A stretch of DNA of 64,000 nt from the NCBI GenBank assembly GCA_030407315.1, contig JALQPE010002906.1:1-64000 (forward strand), read 5' to 3'. Below the pieces are notes generated by a model, which worked only from the letters and a program-made list of their open reading frames with translations, was not told where the DNA came from and made no database searches. Numbering within the stretch: position 1 is the first letter of the stretch; every line of letters begins with the position of its first letter. The stretch comes from Asparagopsis taxiformis. Taxonomy: Eukaryota; Rhodophyta; Florideophyceae; Bonnemaisoniales; Bonnemaisoniaceae. Made by a program: the position numbers and the translations under genes. Below, in pieces: positions 20,748-30,815 of the stretch.

Positions 20748-22192
20748 TTCTTTCAAACAACACTGACATGAGGGTCACGACAGAAACGAAACAGAGTGCT
20801 GAGAAGTTCTTGGCGTCCCCCTCTGTCACGATGCGTACACAGAGGGAACGCAGGATCATCGAACCCCTGTTGCGAATAATTGAGTCACAGCAACAGAAGC
20901 ACTCAATCTCGAGAATCTCCTGTGAAAATCTCGATGAAGGAGTCCTCTAGGAGCCTTGAAATATGGCTCATCGTGTTCCTCGTTGAAAAACGGTTGAAGC
21001 ACTCACTGTAATAGGCCCTGAGGGACTCAGTTACGTGAGAAAACTTTAACCCTCGATTTCTCCTACAAGGAGTGCTCTAGGCGCTCCAAAACCTATCTCA
21101 TCAAGTTCAGCGTGCCCGAATTAGTCGGGTAGCAACTTCTCCGAAGCTTCTACGACCTTTCTTCATGGAGGAAATAGCGTCTGAAGTTTCAATTTGTTTG
21201 TCATACTTTCAATTAGTAATTAGAAAAGCCAGGATGGGTTGCCATCATGGCACAGGGAAAATGTTATGATTAGTGTACACTTGTGGGTGATATGATAGAG
21301 ATGCCCACGTGTACCAGATTGGCAGCGGGTGCTTACCAGGACAGACTGTCAGTGACAGTCTGTCTGGAGCAGCTATTAACAGGCTGTCCTTAGCACCGCC
21401 GGCGCACCTCGGCGAGAATACAAATAATGTAGTGAGCTCGCAGATTCAATAAACGCTCGGCAAGCGACCATTTCGTTCCAGCAACCCCCACCTGGCCTTC
21501 CCCTGTACCAGAGGTTCCCGAAATATATTCGGCAGTACCTCTGGCAGCTGTGCCCAGAGTCGATTGCGTCGCACGAGCACATGGAAAAACCGGTACATTA
21601 TTGGCCACCTTCCCTGCGCCGCTGGTTGCAAACTGAAAACCCTCGCGTGATGCGGGCACACGATTGTGTTGCGAAAAAATTGAGCGTTCGACCATCGCTG
21701 ATTAAGCATCCAAATGCAGGAAGAGGGCTCTTCGCTGAACAGACATTTAATGTTGGCGACGAAGTATGTGCATACTACGGAACTGTTGTGTACTCTGATA
21801 TGAGCAAGGAGTCGATGCGGTTCGCGTACGGAGAGGGTCACATGGCGATAACGAAGGAAACATTCTTGATGTATGCCATCAAGCTGTATGCAACAGCGGA
21901 GGACGACGAAAACATCGAGCATCCAATTTGGATTGTTCCGGCTCCGTTCTGTTCGGCGCAGTTCATCAACGACCCGCGGTATTTGCGAGGTGAGGACACT
22001 CCGGCGGAAGACACCAGGCGGATGGCCAACGTCGAGTTTGTCGAGAACTACAGCAGCGGTTCGACGGGGAAGAAGCTCAAGGCCAAGGACCTAGAAAATC
22101 CGAAGATCATCGTAGTACGTGCAATCCGCGATATCCGTCCAGGGCAGGAGCTCTACGTTCATTATGGGACAGCGTTTAGAGCATGGAATTAG
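20735..22192 (+). pseudogene. SET-domain protein gene, interrupted by a solo LTR
   Basis: Predicted protein-lysine methyltransferase. The 3' part (21581-22192) shows the SET core: HPNAGRGLFAEQTFNVGDEV, AYYGTVVY, FINDPR with NVEF, and a final RDIRPGQELYVHYG. The frame is open upstream of 21581 without a stop. Removing the LTR (20868-21483) and one copy of the 5-bp duplication ACCCC joins it in frame to an open frame starting at ATG 20735, which overlaps the methyltransferase end by 13 bases; ATG 20768 is the alternative. The restored length would be about 267-278 aa. AATAAA at 22224-22229 is a plausible polyadenylation signal. The 203-residue part might still be translated from 21581, since it holds nearly the whole SET core. 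Pre- and post-SET cysteines are absent, as in algal and element-borne SET proteins. Confidence 0.75.
20868..21483 (+). mobile_element. Solo LTR of the copia family, 616 bp
   Basis: It begins TGTTG, ends CAGCA, and is flanked on both sides by ACCCC (20863-20867 and 21484-21488). The copia 3' LTR at 30816-31834 is the same sequence in the opposite direction, and it is also 616 bp once its own insertion is removed. The LTR contains a hairpin GACAGACTGTC/GACAGTCTGTC at 21340-21364 and AATAAA at 21448-21453. No internal element sequence remains, so it arose by LTR-LTR recombination. It disrupts the SET gene. Confidence 0.92.
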
Positions 22193-22534
22193 GGTCACGA
22201 AAGATGTTTTCATTTCGACTACAAATAAAGCTACGTTCCAGAGTTGAAGTATATCATATAATGCAGCATGTCCAGCCACCATTAGTCCAGGGTGAAACCT
22301 ATTCGGCAGTACTCACCTGTCAAAAACCAATCGTTCACACTCCAGGTGCACTTCGTCCGAGCAGTGAACCTGATTGCTTGGATGCTGTTATGCGTGCAGA
22401 TGCAAAATACACGACCAAGTTGAAATGGACGCCCGGTGGATGTCCAGCTCAGTTGCATTGCTGTCCAGCCCAGAAATTCTACAATTCAGGGCAGAAAAAA
22501 TATTGCAAAAAACATCGATTTCAGCGGGTCGATT

Positions 22535-22591
22535 GTGCCGTACGGCACACCCCCATCTCAAAAACATGTTCACATGTGCATGTTTTTGAGA
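22535..22591. other. Palindrome and 13-bp stem hairpin
   Basis: GTGCCGTACGGCAC (22535-22548) is a perfect 14-bp palindrome. Eight bases further on, TCTCAAAAACATG pairs with CATGTTTTTGAGA (22556-22591) around a 10-base loop. They lie in the gene-free gap between the SET gene and the coiled-coil gene and could be a binding site or an element end. Confidence 0.5.
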
Positions 22592-22856
22592 ATAGCCCAA
22601 ATTTTAATTCAAATCAGGACGTCTTCCGGACATAGGGGTGCTCGCGGCCTAGCTCGACAGCTGTAATTGTACCTCATTAAATACTGTTGATGACTGCCTA
22701 CCGTATACAATCTGGACTGTTGGCGTATTCTCCGGTACTTGACCTGACCTGACCTGAACGTTCATCGCAGACCGTTGTGGTTACCGACACTATACAGCAA
22801 TCTTTTTTGTATCTCGTGCAACTCAATCGTTCCATCGCTTCCGGGAAAGCTTCATT

Positions 22857-24532
22857 ATGCCGCCGCGTATTGCGAAGAAAGCTCCAAAGCCTCCGGGCCT
22901 CCAGAAAACCCGGTCAGCAACTGCTGTATCGAGTGCCCGACAATCCCGTGCGAAGAAGCGGTGTGGGCCTACCGGCAGCATTGAACCGCGGTCCGGTAGT
23001 CGCAAGACGGACCGGCGCAGAACTGGGGATCCGCAGCGAGAAAGTGAGGAAGGAGGAACGGCGCGGAGAGAGATGGGGCTTGACCGAGGCAAGCGTGCTC
23101 GCAGGGACAGTGAACATCATGATGATGACATGATAGTGGCTCAAAACATGTTGGAATTGCGGCAGAGTGCTATGGCAAAGGTAGTTCCTCCCGGGTTGGC
23201 AGATGCGGAGGTGCTGCAGACGGGGTCCCAGCCGGGGGTTCGCGAGACACTGGAGGCTGTGACCCCCACTGCGCCAACTATGCCGAGTACATCAGCCCCA
23301 GCAGGTAATGCAGTCAGGGACCCGAGGATAGCGGCAAGGGATGTTGTTTCTGAGCAACGTTCACAGGATGCCAACTATCATCGGCGGTCAGGTGGTACTG
23401 AGGGGAGAGAGCAGCCGGAGTGCGGGCCTCGTCACAACAGACTGTCATTGGTGCCAAATATGCGCGTAACGCCCCCGCGACGTCAGGCTATTGCCGATGG
23501 AGGACATCATAATCCCGATAGCGTGGGAGATGGGGGGACGGTGAGGGCAGAGAGGTTGCATCCGCCGGAATCCATCGATTTAATGGCGAGTCGCATCAAT
23601 GCGCAGAAGAAGAAGATCGCGGAGCTGGAAAAAAAGTGTTTAGCCAGGACATAGCAAACAAGGCGCTCACCACGGAGATAGTTGCGTTAGAGGCTAAGGT
23701 GAAGACTCTGCAGGCGGAAAATGCCAGCCTTACTGCAATTGCGAGAACAGGTAGAATCAGTGATCACGGTGGCGGTAAGTCGAAAATACAGAAAGCCATT
23801 CCTGTGAAATACCTTGGAGTTCTTAGGGCGGTTGAGGAAAACCTGACAAAGTGGTGCAAGAACGAGACTATGGAGCTGGACCCTACAGCGGAACAAACGC
23901 AGAGACGTTGGACTGGACGTACCATCGAGGTAGAGCCGGTAGAAGGGACACTTTGGAGCGAAAACGGTGTAGGATATATTGCTACCCCTCCGGGCTATAT
24001 CATCAAGAATCTGCAGTGGTATACACCTTCGTACAGGGACGAGAGTGATCTGCTGAATGACTTGGTGCGACACGTACTGCGTCAAAGTCCGTGGTGTGAT
24101 GTGTTTTCCGATGAGGAGCAGCGTTTGTGCTGTCAAGAGGCTGTGGCGGGGAGCAAGGAATTGAAAGTGAAGGTGACGCAGAAACTGTCCGACGTGATGA
24201 GTGCACGGAAGCGTAATGCGAGGGACAGATTGTTCGGTTCGCTGGGGTACACGAAATTAATGTCTAGATGCACGATGCTGACGACGCGAGCTGAGATGGA
24301 CGAGCGAGAGGATCAAAAGCGCGAAGCGTCTGAGAAGCTTTTGAAACGGGAAAGCAACGGTGATTTGGATATGGGGAGGTGGCGAACGGCTCCGTTCTCA
24401 GAGCTGCGATACAGCAAAGGCATGGTTCCTGACAGCTTCGAAATGGAAGTGAATGGTGATGCATGGTTTAACAACCGAGTAGCTGTGAATGTGCTAGACA
24501 TCTTCAGGGGTTATTCGATACGACCAGAATAA
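22857..24532 (+). CDS. Coiled-coil protein encoded in two frames joined at A AAA AAG
   Basis: Frame one (22857-23654) encodes a basic, disordered 265-aa protein (start MPPRIAKKAPKPPG) that ends in a coiled coil. Frame two (23636-24532) continues the same coiled coil without a break in heptad pattern, then a ~200-residue domain rich in W, R and E that I do not recognise. The frames meet at an A7 run read as gaA AAA AAG, exactly the -1 slippery heptamer. Slipping there yields ELEKK-VFSQDIANKAL and a 563-residue protein. Either a programmed -1 frameshift makes short and long forms, or one A has been lost. A 201-aa gene starts 3 bases downstream. A DNA- or RNA-binding, self-assembling element protein is plausible but not shown. 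Confidence 0.55.
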
Positions 24533-24535
24533 GTA

Positions 24536-25141
24536 ATGGACATAGAGACGAGCATACTAACGCTGGCGCGCCTGGATGCTTGGCTAGTGACTACTGTGGA
24601 GTGTTTGGATGAACCGAAGGGGAAAGGAGGTGCACGGCAGAAGGAGTTTACAAGGCGGTACAGTCAATATGTGGGGGTAGCTTTTCAGCAATTAGTTGGT
24701 ATGGTGGTGTACTGCATGTCTTGTCTCCAAGGCTCGCAAGCAAGGGAAGAAACGGACGTTGTCGAGAGCGAACAGCGGACTAGTGCACAGTCACGGCATG
24801 TGTTTGCAAGCCGTACTGTGACGAGAGAGGCTGTTGAAGTGTGGCAAAGCGGAGAGGGGTCTGGAATTGTTCATGTCGTTGATGATGTAAACCGTTGCTC
24901 ATCACTTGTTCTAGTGTCCGAGGATTGGATTCAATCGCATATTACGTCAAACCTGGGTGCTGTAATGGATTGTGTGATTGCGCAAGGACTAATTGGCGCA
25001 GAACTTTTCGTCGTTGACCCATATGCTGGACACCTGAGTGCAAACCTGAATGTCGAAATCAATGCCCCACAGTATGGGGGCATGGAGCGGCGCCATGCAG
25101 CAACTGCTGATAACAGTTTTGGCGTAATGGAGGATGGTTGA
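24536..25141 (+). CDS. Unidentified protein, 201 aa
   Basis: The ATG at 24536 lies 3 bases after the stop of the coiled-coil gene. The composition is normal for a globular protein, with a hydrophobic helix (QLVGMVVYCMSCL) and a motif-like VIAQGLIGAELFVVDPYAGHL. I recognise no family. Its tight spacing suggests co-expression with the upstream gene, by reinitiation if on one messenger. It converges on the transposase gene, with 77 bases between the stops. Confidence 0.45.
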   Translation: MDIETSILTLARLDAWLVTTVECLDEPKGKGGARQKEFTRRYSQYVGVAFQQLVGMVVYCMSCLQGSQAREETDVVESEQRTSAQSRHVFASRTVTREAVEVWQSGEGSGIVHVVDDVNRCSSLVLVSEDWIQSHITSNLGAVMDCVIAQGLIGAELFVVDPYAGHLSANLNVEINAPQYGGMERRHAATADNSFGVMEDG

Positions 25142-25218
25142 AATTAGTGCAGTAAATGTGACGTTGGCTAGAAGGCTTATCATGTAGTACATTATCAATA
25201 GAGTGCTGCGATTTAGAT

Positions 25219-28200
25219 TTATTCTTCTTCATTATCATCTGTGAACTGGTAATCAGTGTTGGTGTAGAAGCGGTTGAGATAGAAACGGTGGTCCGACCAG
25301 TGCATTTGTTTCGTAAATGGCTTGACTGGAAAGTTACTTCGTACGATGTGCACGGTGCCAGATATAGTAGATGCAGGAATGAGGTCAAACCAAGGACCAC
25401 CTGCACTGTGGGATGCAGTGTCATTGCTGTCAACGGATCCGTTGTCCGGGTCCCATGTGGACCACTTTAAACAAATGCACCCAAGTGATTTTTCCACAGC
25501 GGTTTTTGGGGCAAAGCAGGTCATATACTGAACGAAAGCGAGTTCTACAGGTTGAAACAGGTTTGGAGACTGCAGGCGTACCAGTGCCAGGACGCGCCCT
25601 ACCCATATGGTTCTGTAGTCATCGGCAGTTCCGGAGATGACGACAAAGGAGTACTGCGATCTCTTTGCGGGGCCGAATGATGAAGTTGCAAAGACGCGCT
25701 GCTGCTTGTGCCTCGACACGTTTGTGGGGCGAAGCATGCCACTGTGCGGGTCAAAGTCGTCGGCATCTGGGACGTACCCTCCCATGACGTAGGCGGACTT
25801 TACCACGGTGACGGAAATGTCCATGTCATGTATTGGAGGGCCTTCTGCCGTGGCGCGCAGTCTAGCGAGGGTGAGGAACGCTTGTGCAGCTGTGTCACCG
25901 AGTTGCTGGAATAGCGTTATGGTGCCAGACGGGAACGAGGAGTTGTGCAGAGGCAAAAGAGTGGCAGGATCGGGCTGTCCGTCGATATCTGCAACGAGGA
26001 GGGTTGCATCGGGCAGCAGGGAGGCAAAGTCGTGCAGTGCAACGGTGAATCCGTCGCGAACGAGTACTGCACCGTCTGTGGGCGATATCATGCGTGCGTT
26101 TCCCAATGTGTTGGATGGGGTGTGACCAGTTGGAGTGGCCAAGGAGAATTCCATGTGGCGAATAGTCTCTTCCATGGCTGTGGAGCGCCTTCGAGAGGTT
26201 TTCCTATAACTCTGTTTGAACAGAAGATGCGAGTGTTCGTAGGGGCCTGCATCGATGTGTTCCAGGGCGCCATATCTCTGCAAGTCACCGGGAAGATGGT
26301 CAAGAAGATGGAACTTGAAAGTTTTGAGACCTGTGGTGTGGAATGGGCCGAGGGTGGAGAGCATTGATTGTTTGAAATAGGAAATGGAGTTCTGGAGGCT
26401 TTCGAGTTCGGCGGCAGTCCAGTGCTTGATGTGACCGCGTTTCATGACCCATGCGACGAGGTCAGAGTATTGCGTGCAGATGGAAGTGAGGGGGGCTGTA
26501 TCTACTTCGTCACAGCATGTGTCAATGAATGCTGCGATGAAAGGGAACACCATGTCGACATGGTGATAGTCTTTGGCTGCGAGCATGCCGCGTATGCCGT
26601 CCTCTGTGAAGAGGCCGTTCAAATTGGTGCCCTTCTCACCCTTGGAGAAGTCGACATGAAGACCGGTGATGTAGTAGTCGCGTTCGATAGCGGACAGAAT
26701 GCTGTTTGAGCCGGCGAGGATGGATTTTTTCACCTTCTTGAAGGTGCGAGGTGTCCCGGAATGGGAGGCAGTGGTGGTGGTGAGGTCTGCGGAGCTGAGG
26801 CGGTGGACAATGCACTGTTTGATGAGCTTTGAGATGCCGAGGTGGAGATTGTGCAGAGGCTCGAAGGAGAAAATGTTGTAGGGGTCTAGGGGACTGTTGG
26901 TGGGAAAAAGAGCGGTCGATTCGAGGACAGAGTGTTGTTCGAGGAGGGAGGGAGCTTCGAGCGGAGCAGTTGTATGCTCCTGAGCGCTCTCTTGGCGTGC
27001 AGAGCGTGTATCATCGAGGGAGCGGGGCTGGTGTGACGCGGTGGATTCAAGTTGAGTGGCGGGGATGTAGCAGCGGTGGCAGGGATGTGTGGTGGTAGTG
27101 CTGTTGCGAGTGCATGACAGCTCTTTGGCCTCTGGAAAGTCGCAGCAATAATTGGCTAGGATGGGAAAGCATTGGCGGGCAGTTGCAGTGGAGTCTGTGC
27201 AGGGGAACCCGGAAGAGAACGCGGTGGATAGGGACGAAAACACTTTTTCGAGTGCTTTATGAAGAATATCAATTTTGCGAGCGCGACTAGCAGAACTAGA
27301 GGTTGTCGGCATTTCATCACCGAACAAGGCGTTGGACGAAGGGTTCACAATGTACGGAAGATACCCGACGATGGTGAGGCCGGTACGGATGCAGTGGCGA
27401 CGGAGGGGGGCGGAGAAGTTGAGCAGTGTGACGTGTATGGGGTATGCGACGATTGCGGAGCTCTTGAGGCTTGTGCTGCTCTTGTCGGAGTACACTTGGA
27501 GGAGGCCGGCAAAGGATGAAGGTGTGGAATCAGTTTCCTCTGCCCATACGACCTGTGGATCTTCCGAGAGCTGCACGCGCTGTCTAGTAACCTGGTGCAG
27601 CGTTTTCGCGAATTCTGTGTGTAGGGGATGAGAAAATATTGCGGTGCCGTCTGGGGCGGTCTGTGGGGAGGGGTGGAAGAGAGTATTTTGGTCGTTAGCC
27701 AGTGCTAACTGCCTGCGGAGCATGTCGACTGGGTCGCGGAGGTACAGCTGTGCCGAGTACTTACCAGTTTTGTCTGGAATGATGTGGCTCTTATAACCTT
27801 CGGTGCGGAAATGTGTTTCGACCATGGAAGCGGTAACGTGGCGACATTCTTCTACGGTGCGAACGGCGCTGTTGAACTTTTCTAGGGAGAATGCGGGGTC
27901 TTGTAGGATAGTGATGACTTCGCTCACGCGGCCAGCGCCGGCCTTGTACTCGAGGGTTGTGAGACTGGCGGCGAGGGATTGCACGAGGAGGTCTGCGCGG
28001 GAGGGGGTTGAGGTTGGTGGCAGTGGAGCGTCACAGGGTGAGTCGCTGGAGGAAGCACGACCAGATTCTGGGTCTGAGGAGCTGGGTTGCGGGGAATCAT
28101 GGTCGCCGTTTCGAGCAGGCTCATGGGTGACGGCAGGGACACGAGCGTTGTTGAAATGTTGGGGAGAGGGGTTGAAACGGTAGCGACACGTTCGCTCATG

Positions 28201-28260
28201 CAGCGCGAGCACATAAGCATCTACGCAGTAGTAGAAGCACCCTTCATACTTGCATTCCAT
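25219..28260 (-). CDS. Plavaka/KDZ-like DDE transposase, 1,013 aa
   Basis: The ATG at 28260 opens a 1,013-residue frame without introns or frameshifts. The N-terminus carries a C2HC zinc-finger-like segment (CKYEGC ... LHERTC). A disordered linker follows, then a core with a Cys/His cluster (HPCHRCYIP near residue 395), FEPLHNLHLGISK near 466 and KTFKFHLLDHLPGDLQRYGALE, then a conserved GPYEHSH and TSRRRSTAMEE near 650-690. These motifs fit transposases of the Plavaka/KDZ assemblage found in fungi, oomycetes and algae. The assignment rests on pattern memory. The enzyme would cut and paste the surrounding element, but I could not find matching terminal repeats around 15-29 kb. It is convergent with the coiled-coil and 201-aa genes, which could be accessory genes of the same transposon. 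Confidence 0.6.
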   Translation of the reverse strand: MECKYEGCFYYCVDAYVLALHERTCRYRFNPSPQHFNNARVPAVTHEPARNGDHDSPQPSSSDPESGRASSSDSPCDAPLPPTSTPSRADLLVQSLAASLTTLEYKAGAGRVSEVITILQDPAFSLEKFNSAVRTVEECRHVTASMVETHFRTEGYKSHIIPDKTGKYSAQLYLRDPVDMLRRQLALANDQNTLFHPSPQTAPDGTAIFSHPLHTEFAKTLHQVTRQRVQLSEDPQVVWAEETDSTPSSFAGLLQVYSDKSSTSLKSSAIVAYPIHVTLLNFSAPLRRHCIRTGLTIVGYLPYIVNPSSNALFGDEMPTTSSSASRARKIDILHKALEKVFSSLSTAFSSGFPCTDSTATARQCFPILANYCCDFPEAKELSCTRNSTTTTHPCHRCYIPATQLESTASHQPRSLDDTRSARQESAQEHTTAPLEAPSLLEQHSVLESTALFPTNSPLDPYNIFSFEPLHNLHLGISKLIKQCIVHRLSSADLTTTTASHSGTPRTFKKVKKSILAGSNSILSAIERDYYITGLHVDFSKGEKGTNLNGLFTEDGIRGMLAAKDYHHVDMVFPFIAAFIDTCCDEVDTAPLTSICTQYSDLVAWVMKRGHIKHWTAAELESLQNSISYFKQSMLSTLGPFHTTGLKTFKFHLLDHLPGDLQRYGALEHIDAGPYEHSHLLFKQSYRKTSRRRSTAMEETIRHMEFSLATPTGHTPSNTLGNARMISPTDGAVLVRDGFTVALHDFASLLPDATLLVADIDGQPDPATLLPLHNSSFPSGTITLFQQLGDTAAQAFLTLARLRATAEGPPIHDMDISVTVVKSAYVMGGYVPDADDFDPHSGMLRPTNVSRHKQQRVFATSSFGPAKRSQYSFVVISGTADDYRTIWVGRVLALVRLQSPNLFQPVELAFVQYMTCFAPKTAVEKSLGCICLKWSTWDPDNGSVDSNDTASHSAGGPWFDLIPASTISGTVHIVRSNFPVKPFTKQMHWSDHRFYLNRFYTNTDYQFTDDNEEE

Positions 28261-28864
28261 GTCGAGTTTTGACGCAAAAGGGAGGATTGCGAGCTGAACA
28301 GGGGAGACTGTGCCGTCCAGATGCGACCAATTTTATTTTTGTGGTGCTTTCGAGACTTGGAATGTAACGTGTTCGTTCGTAGTTTTGTGGGTAGTAGTTT
28401 TGTGCTCACTCCAGCTGACATCCCAACGGTGGAATGTAACCGAGAGTTCAATCATTTCCAACTGTTACATCACATTGCGTGCTGGCAACGTGTGCATGGA
28501 AGGACGAACGACCGCCCAGGGAGATGAATTTTCAATTAATTCATTTGTAATAATAAACTTTTTTATTTCCAAACTTCGTGGAATCTGAATGTGCTTTACA
28601 GCGGATATGCCACGGATCATGTAAGGAAAGCAAATGGATTCTCATATATATGATTATATGTTTATATTCGTTGTTCTCGATCCGGATCTCATTGTTCGGG
28701 GAATCAGAGACCATGGCTTGGGCCATACTCAATCTCACTGCCGGCGATGATTTCGAGTATGCACAGCAAGACTTAAGCGGACGCTGAAAGCTGTCCGGTC
28801 GACGCCGCAGGCTCCACTCCGCCCTCATCACCGACTGAGATTCTTTGACCGCCTTTGCTTTGTT

Positions 28865-29095
28865 TAGTGTAGAGGATGGACGAAGGTACGTGCGCGAATC
28901 TTGAGGGTATGCATTGAGGGAAGCGTGGGTTTTGAGCCTGACTATTTCCGTTGATGCGATATTTCTCATTGGAAGCCCGTTGACTCATGGTTTGTATTGA
29001 GCGGAGGATGGAAGAGAGAGGTATGTGAAGTTTTGAAAGTATGCTGTGAGGGAAGGTTGGTTTTGAGTCTGACTGTTGTGGTTGATTCTGATCTT
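28865..29095. repeat. Diverged two-copy tandem repeat
   Basis: Two ~95-base stretches (about 28868-28960 and 28998-29092) share the order GAGGATGGA, GGTA, TATGC, TGAGGGAAG, TTTTGAG, CTGACT, GTTGAT, so they are an old tandem duplication with a period of about 130 bp. No gene is seen here. Confidence 0.5.
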
Positions 29096-30815
29096 GTATA
29101 GATGATGCAGGAATGTTGATGACGGAAGGTAAGTTTCATTGAGTGCCAAGATGTGCTTTGCGAAGATAACACGGTTCAGTAATAAAACAGAATAAAAAAA
29201 CTAGAACAGAATTTGCTGGATATGGGAAAAGGGTAGCGTAAACGGCGCCTAGACTACAGTGCGTAGCACTGTAGAAAGAAATGCTGTCACGTGTGCGTGG
29301 TTCCTGCTATTTTAAAATTAGCGTTGTTCCTTGAATAGTTTACAGTATTGCTACGGTGAAAAACTATTATTGAAACAGCTGCACTGAGTTCCTGTCGGTT
29401 ATGCTGTGTTCTGTCTGTGTGGTTACACTGGTCAGTTTGTATTTTAAATCAAATTTCGAGAATTGCACATGACATGCAGTTGCACTCGGCAACCTTGAGG
29501 CAAGCTTGCGCGGCTGTGCTTGTACCATTTGCTCGTGTCCCAATGGCCGTCGCTATTGGCGGGCACCAATTCATCAGCTAGCTGGCTGCTTGTGGGCTGT
29601 TGGCTGTACTAGTTCCCTTGCGAGGATTTTGGGTGAGGCAGGCTGACTTCAGATCATTGTACTACATGTATGGTGATTAGTAGTTTTAGCTAGGGAGAAA
29701 TTTACGATTCTGATTTGGAAGATACTTTGCACTAGCTGAAACTACACGCACGCCGACAGCTGCTATTGTTCCACTATGTCGCAAAGAAATGCATTCCAGG
29801 CAGTGTTCGACACTGCAGTGCTGAGTGTTCCTGAGCATATTGATTCATATCTTAAATTCCACTGCAGTGAGCTGAAATGCGACATATAGAAGTTTGAAGC
29901 TGCCGCTGACTGATAAGTTTCACGTCCATATACATATGGAATACACCATCAAATATTGTTTCCAGTTGTAGTGACTATGAATAGCAAAAAGTGAGATGAC
30001 TTGTCAGTGTTTAAGTCAGTGGCTATGTACACAGATGCCACAAGGATTTCCGACTGATTATTTGATGCGGGCAAACCTGCTGGATACATGGGAAGTCTGC
30101 CAGCAGCGGTAGACTGCCGCTTCAAATACCAGTGTTTAGCATCCTGTATCACAGGGGAATAATGCAGTCAGTATGTAGTGCGTAGTAGTTCTGGGCTATG
30201 AGGACACGTATGATAGGGAAAGAAATGATATTTCAGACGGGGACAGCTGTCACATTACTATCATAGGCTGAGCACAAGACGGGGCTGTTCACTGTTCAAT
30301 GAGTCGTGCACATCATTGATGTTATACGAGGTGTTCCGTTGTGTGACAAGGTACACTGTACACTGACCGCCAATCAATGAAGCTTTTCTGTTGGTAGAAT
30401 AGAGTTTGGAGGATGGCTACCATGTTCGGAGGTTGATATACATCACTACAAGTCCCTATTCAAACTGGACGGGTACGTTTGCGGTATGCAGTATATGATG
30501 ATACCTGAACAATGCAATACCGTAGAAGATTTCTAGTGGTAACAGAAGTAATATTCAACTTGTATGGAGTATACCATATGCATGTATAGATTTGAGTATA
30601 GCTTCATCTTCATTTGCTAATGTTGGTTTGACTGTTCTGATATGGTGCAAGTTCAATTGAACCAGCACAGTATCTATAGGTAAGATTCATCCTACCAATG
30701 GGTGTACAACAACTGAACTTATTTTATAGGAAGGGAGAAATGGTGAAGCTGGGGAAGGGAAATGAACTGAATGGCTCCTGTCAGCCAAGCCGATGGGCCC
30801 AGCCGCAGGCAGTAG
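29096..30815. other. Gene-free stretch
   Basis: About 1.7 kb up to the outer end of the copia 3' LTR. It is AT-rich, with only short open frames lacking any recognisable domain (for example 29949-30152), and I saw no repeats shared with the rest of the window. Confidence 0.5.

Noticed and set aside
14608..22192. Reassigned TAG codon, suggested by in-frame TAGs at 14608, 15811 and in the copia gag-pol
   Set aside because: TAG also ends frames at natural-looking ends (SET gene at 22190, gypsy antisense gene at 52815), so isolated nonsense changes are the simpler reading.
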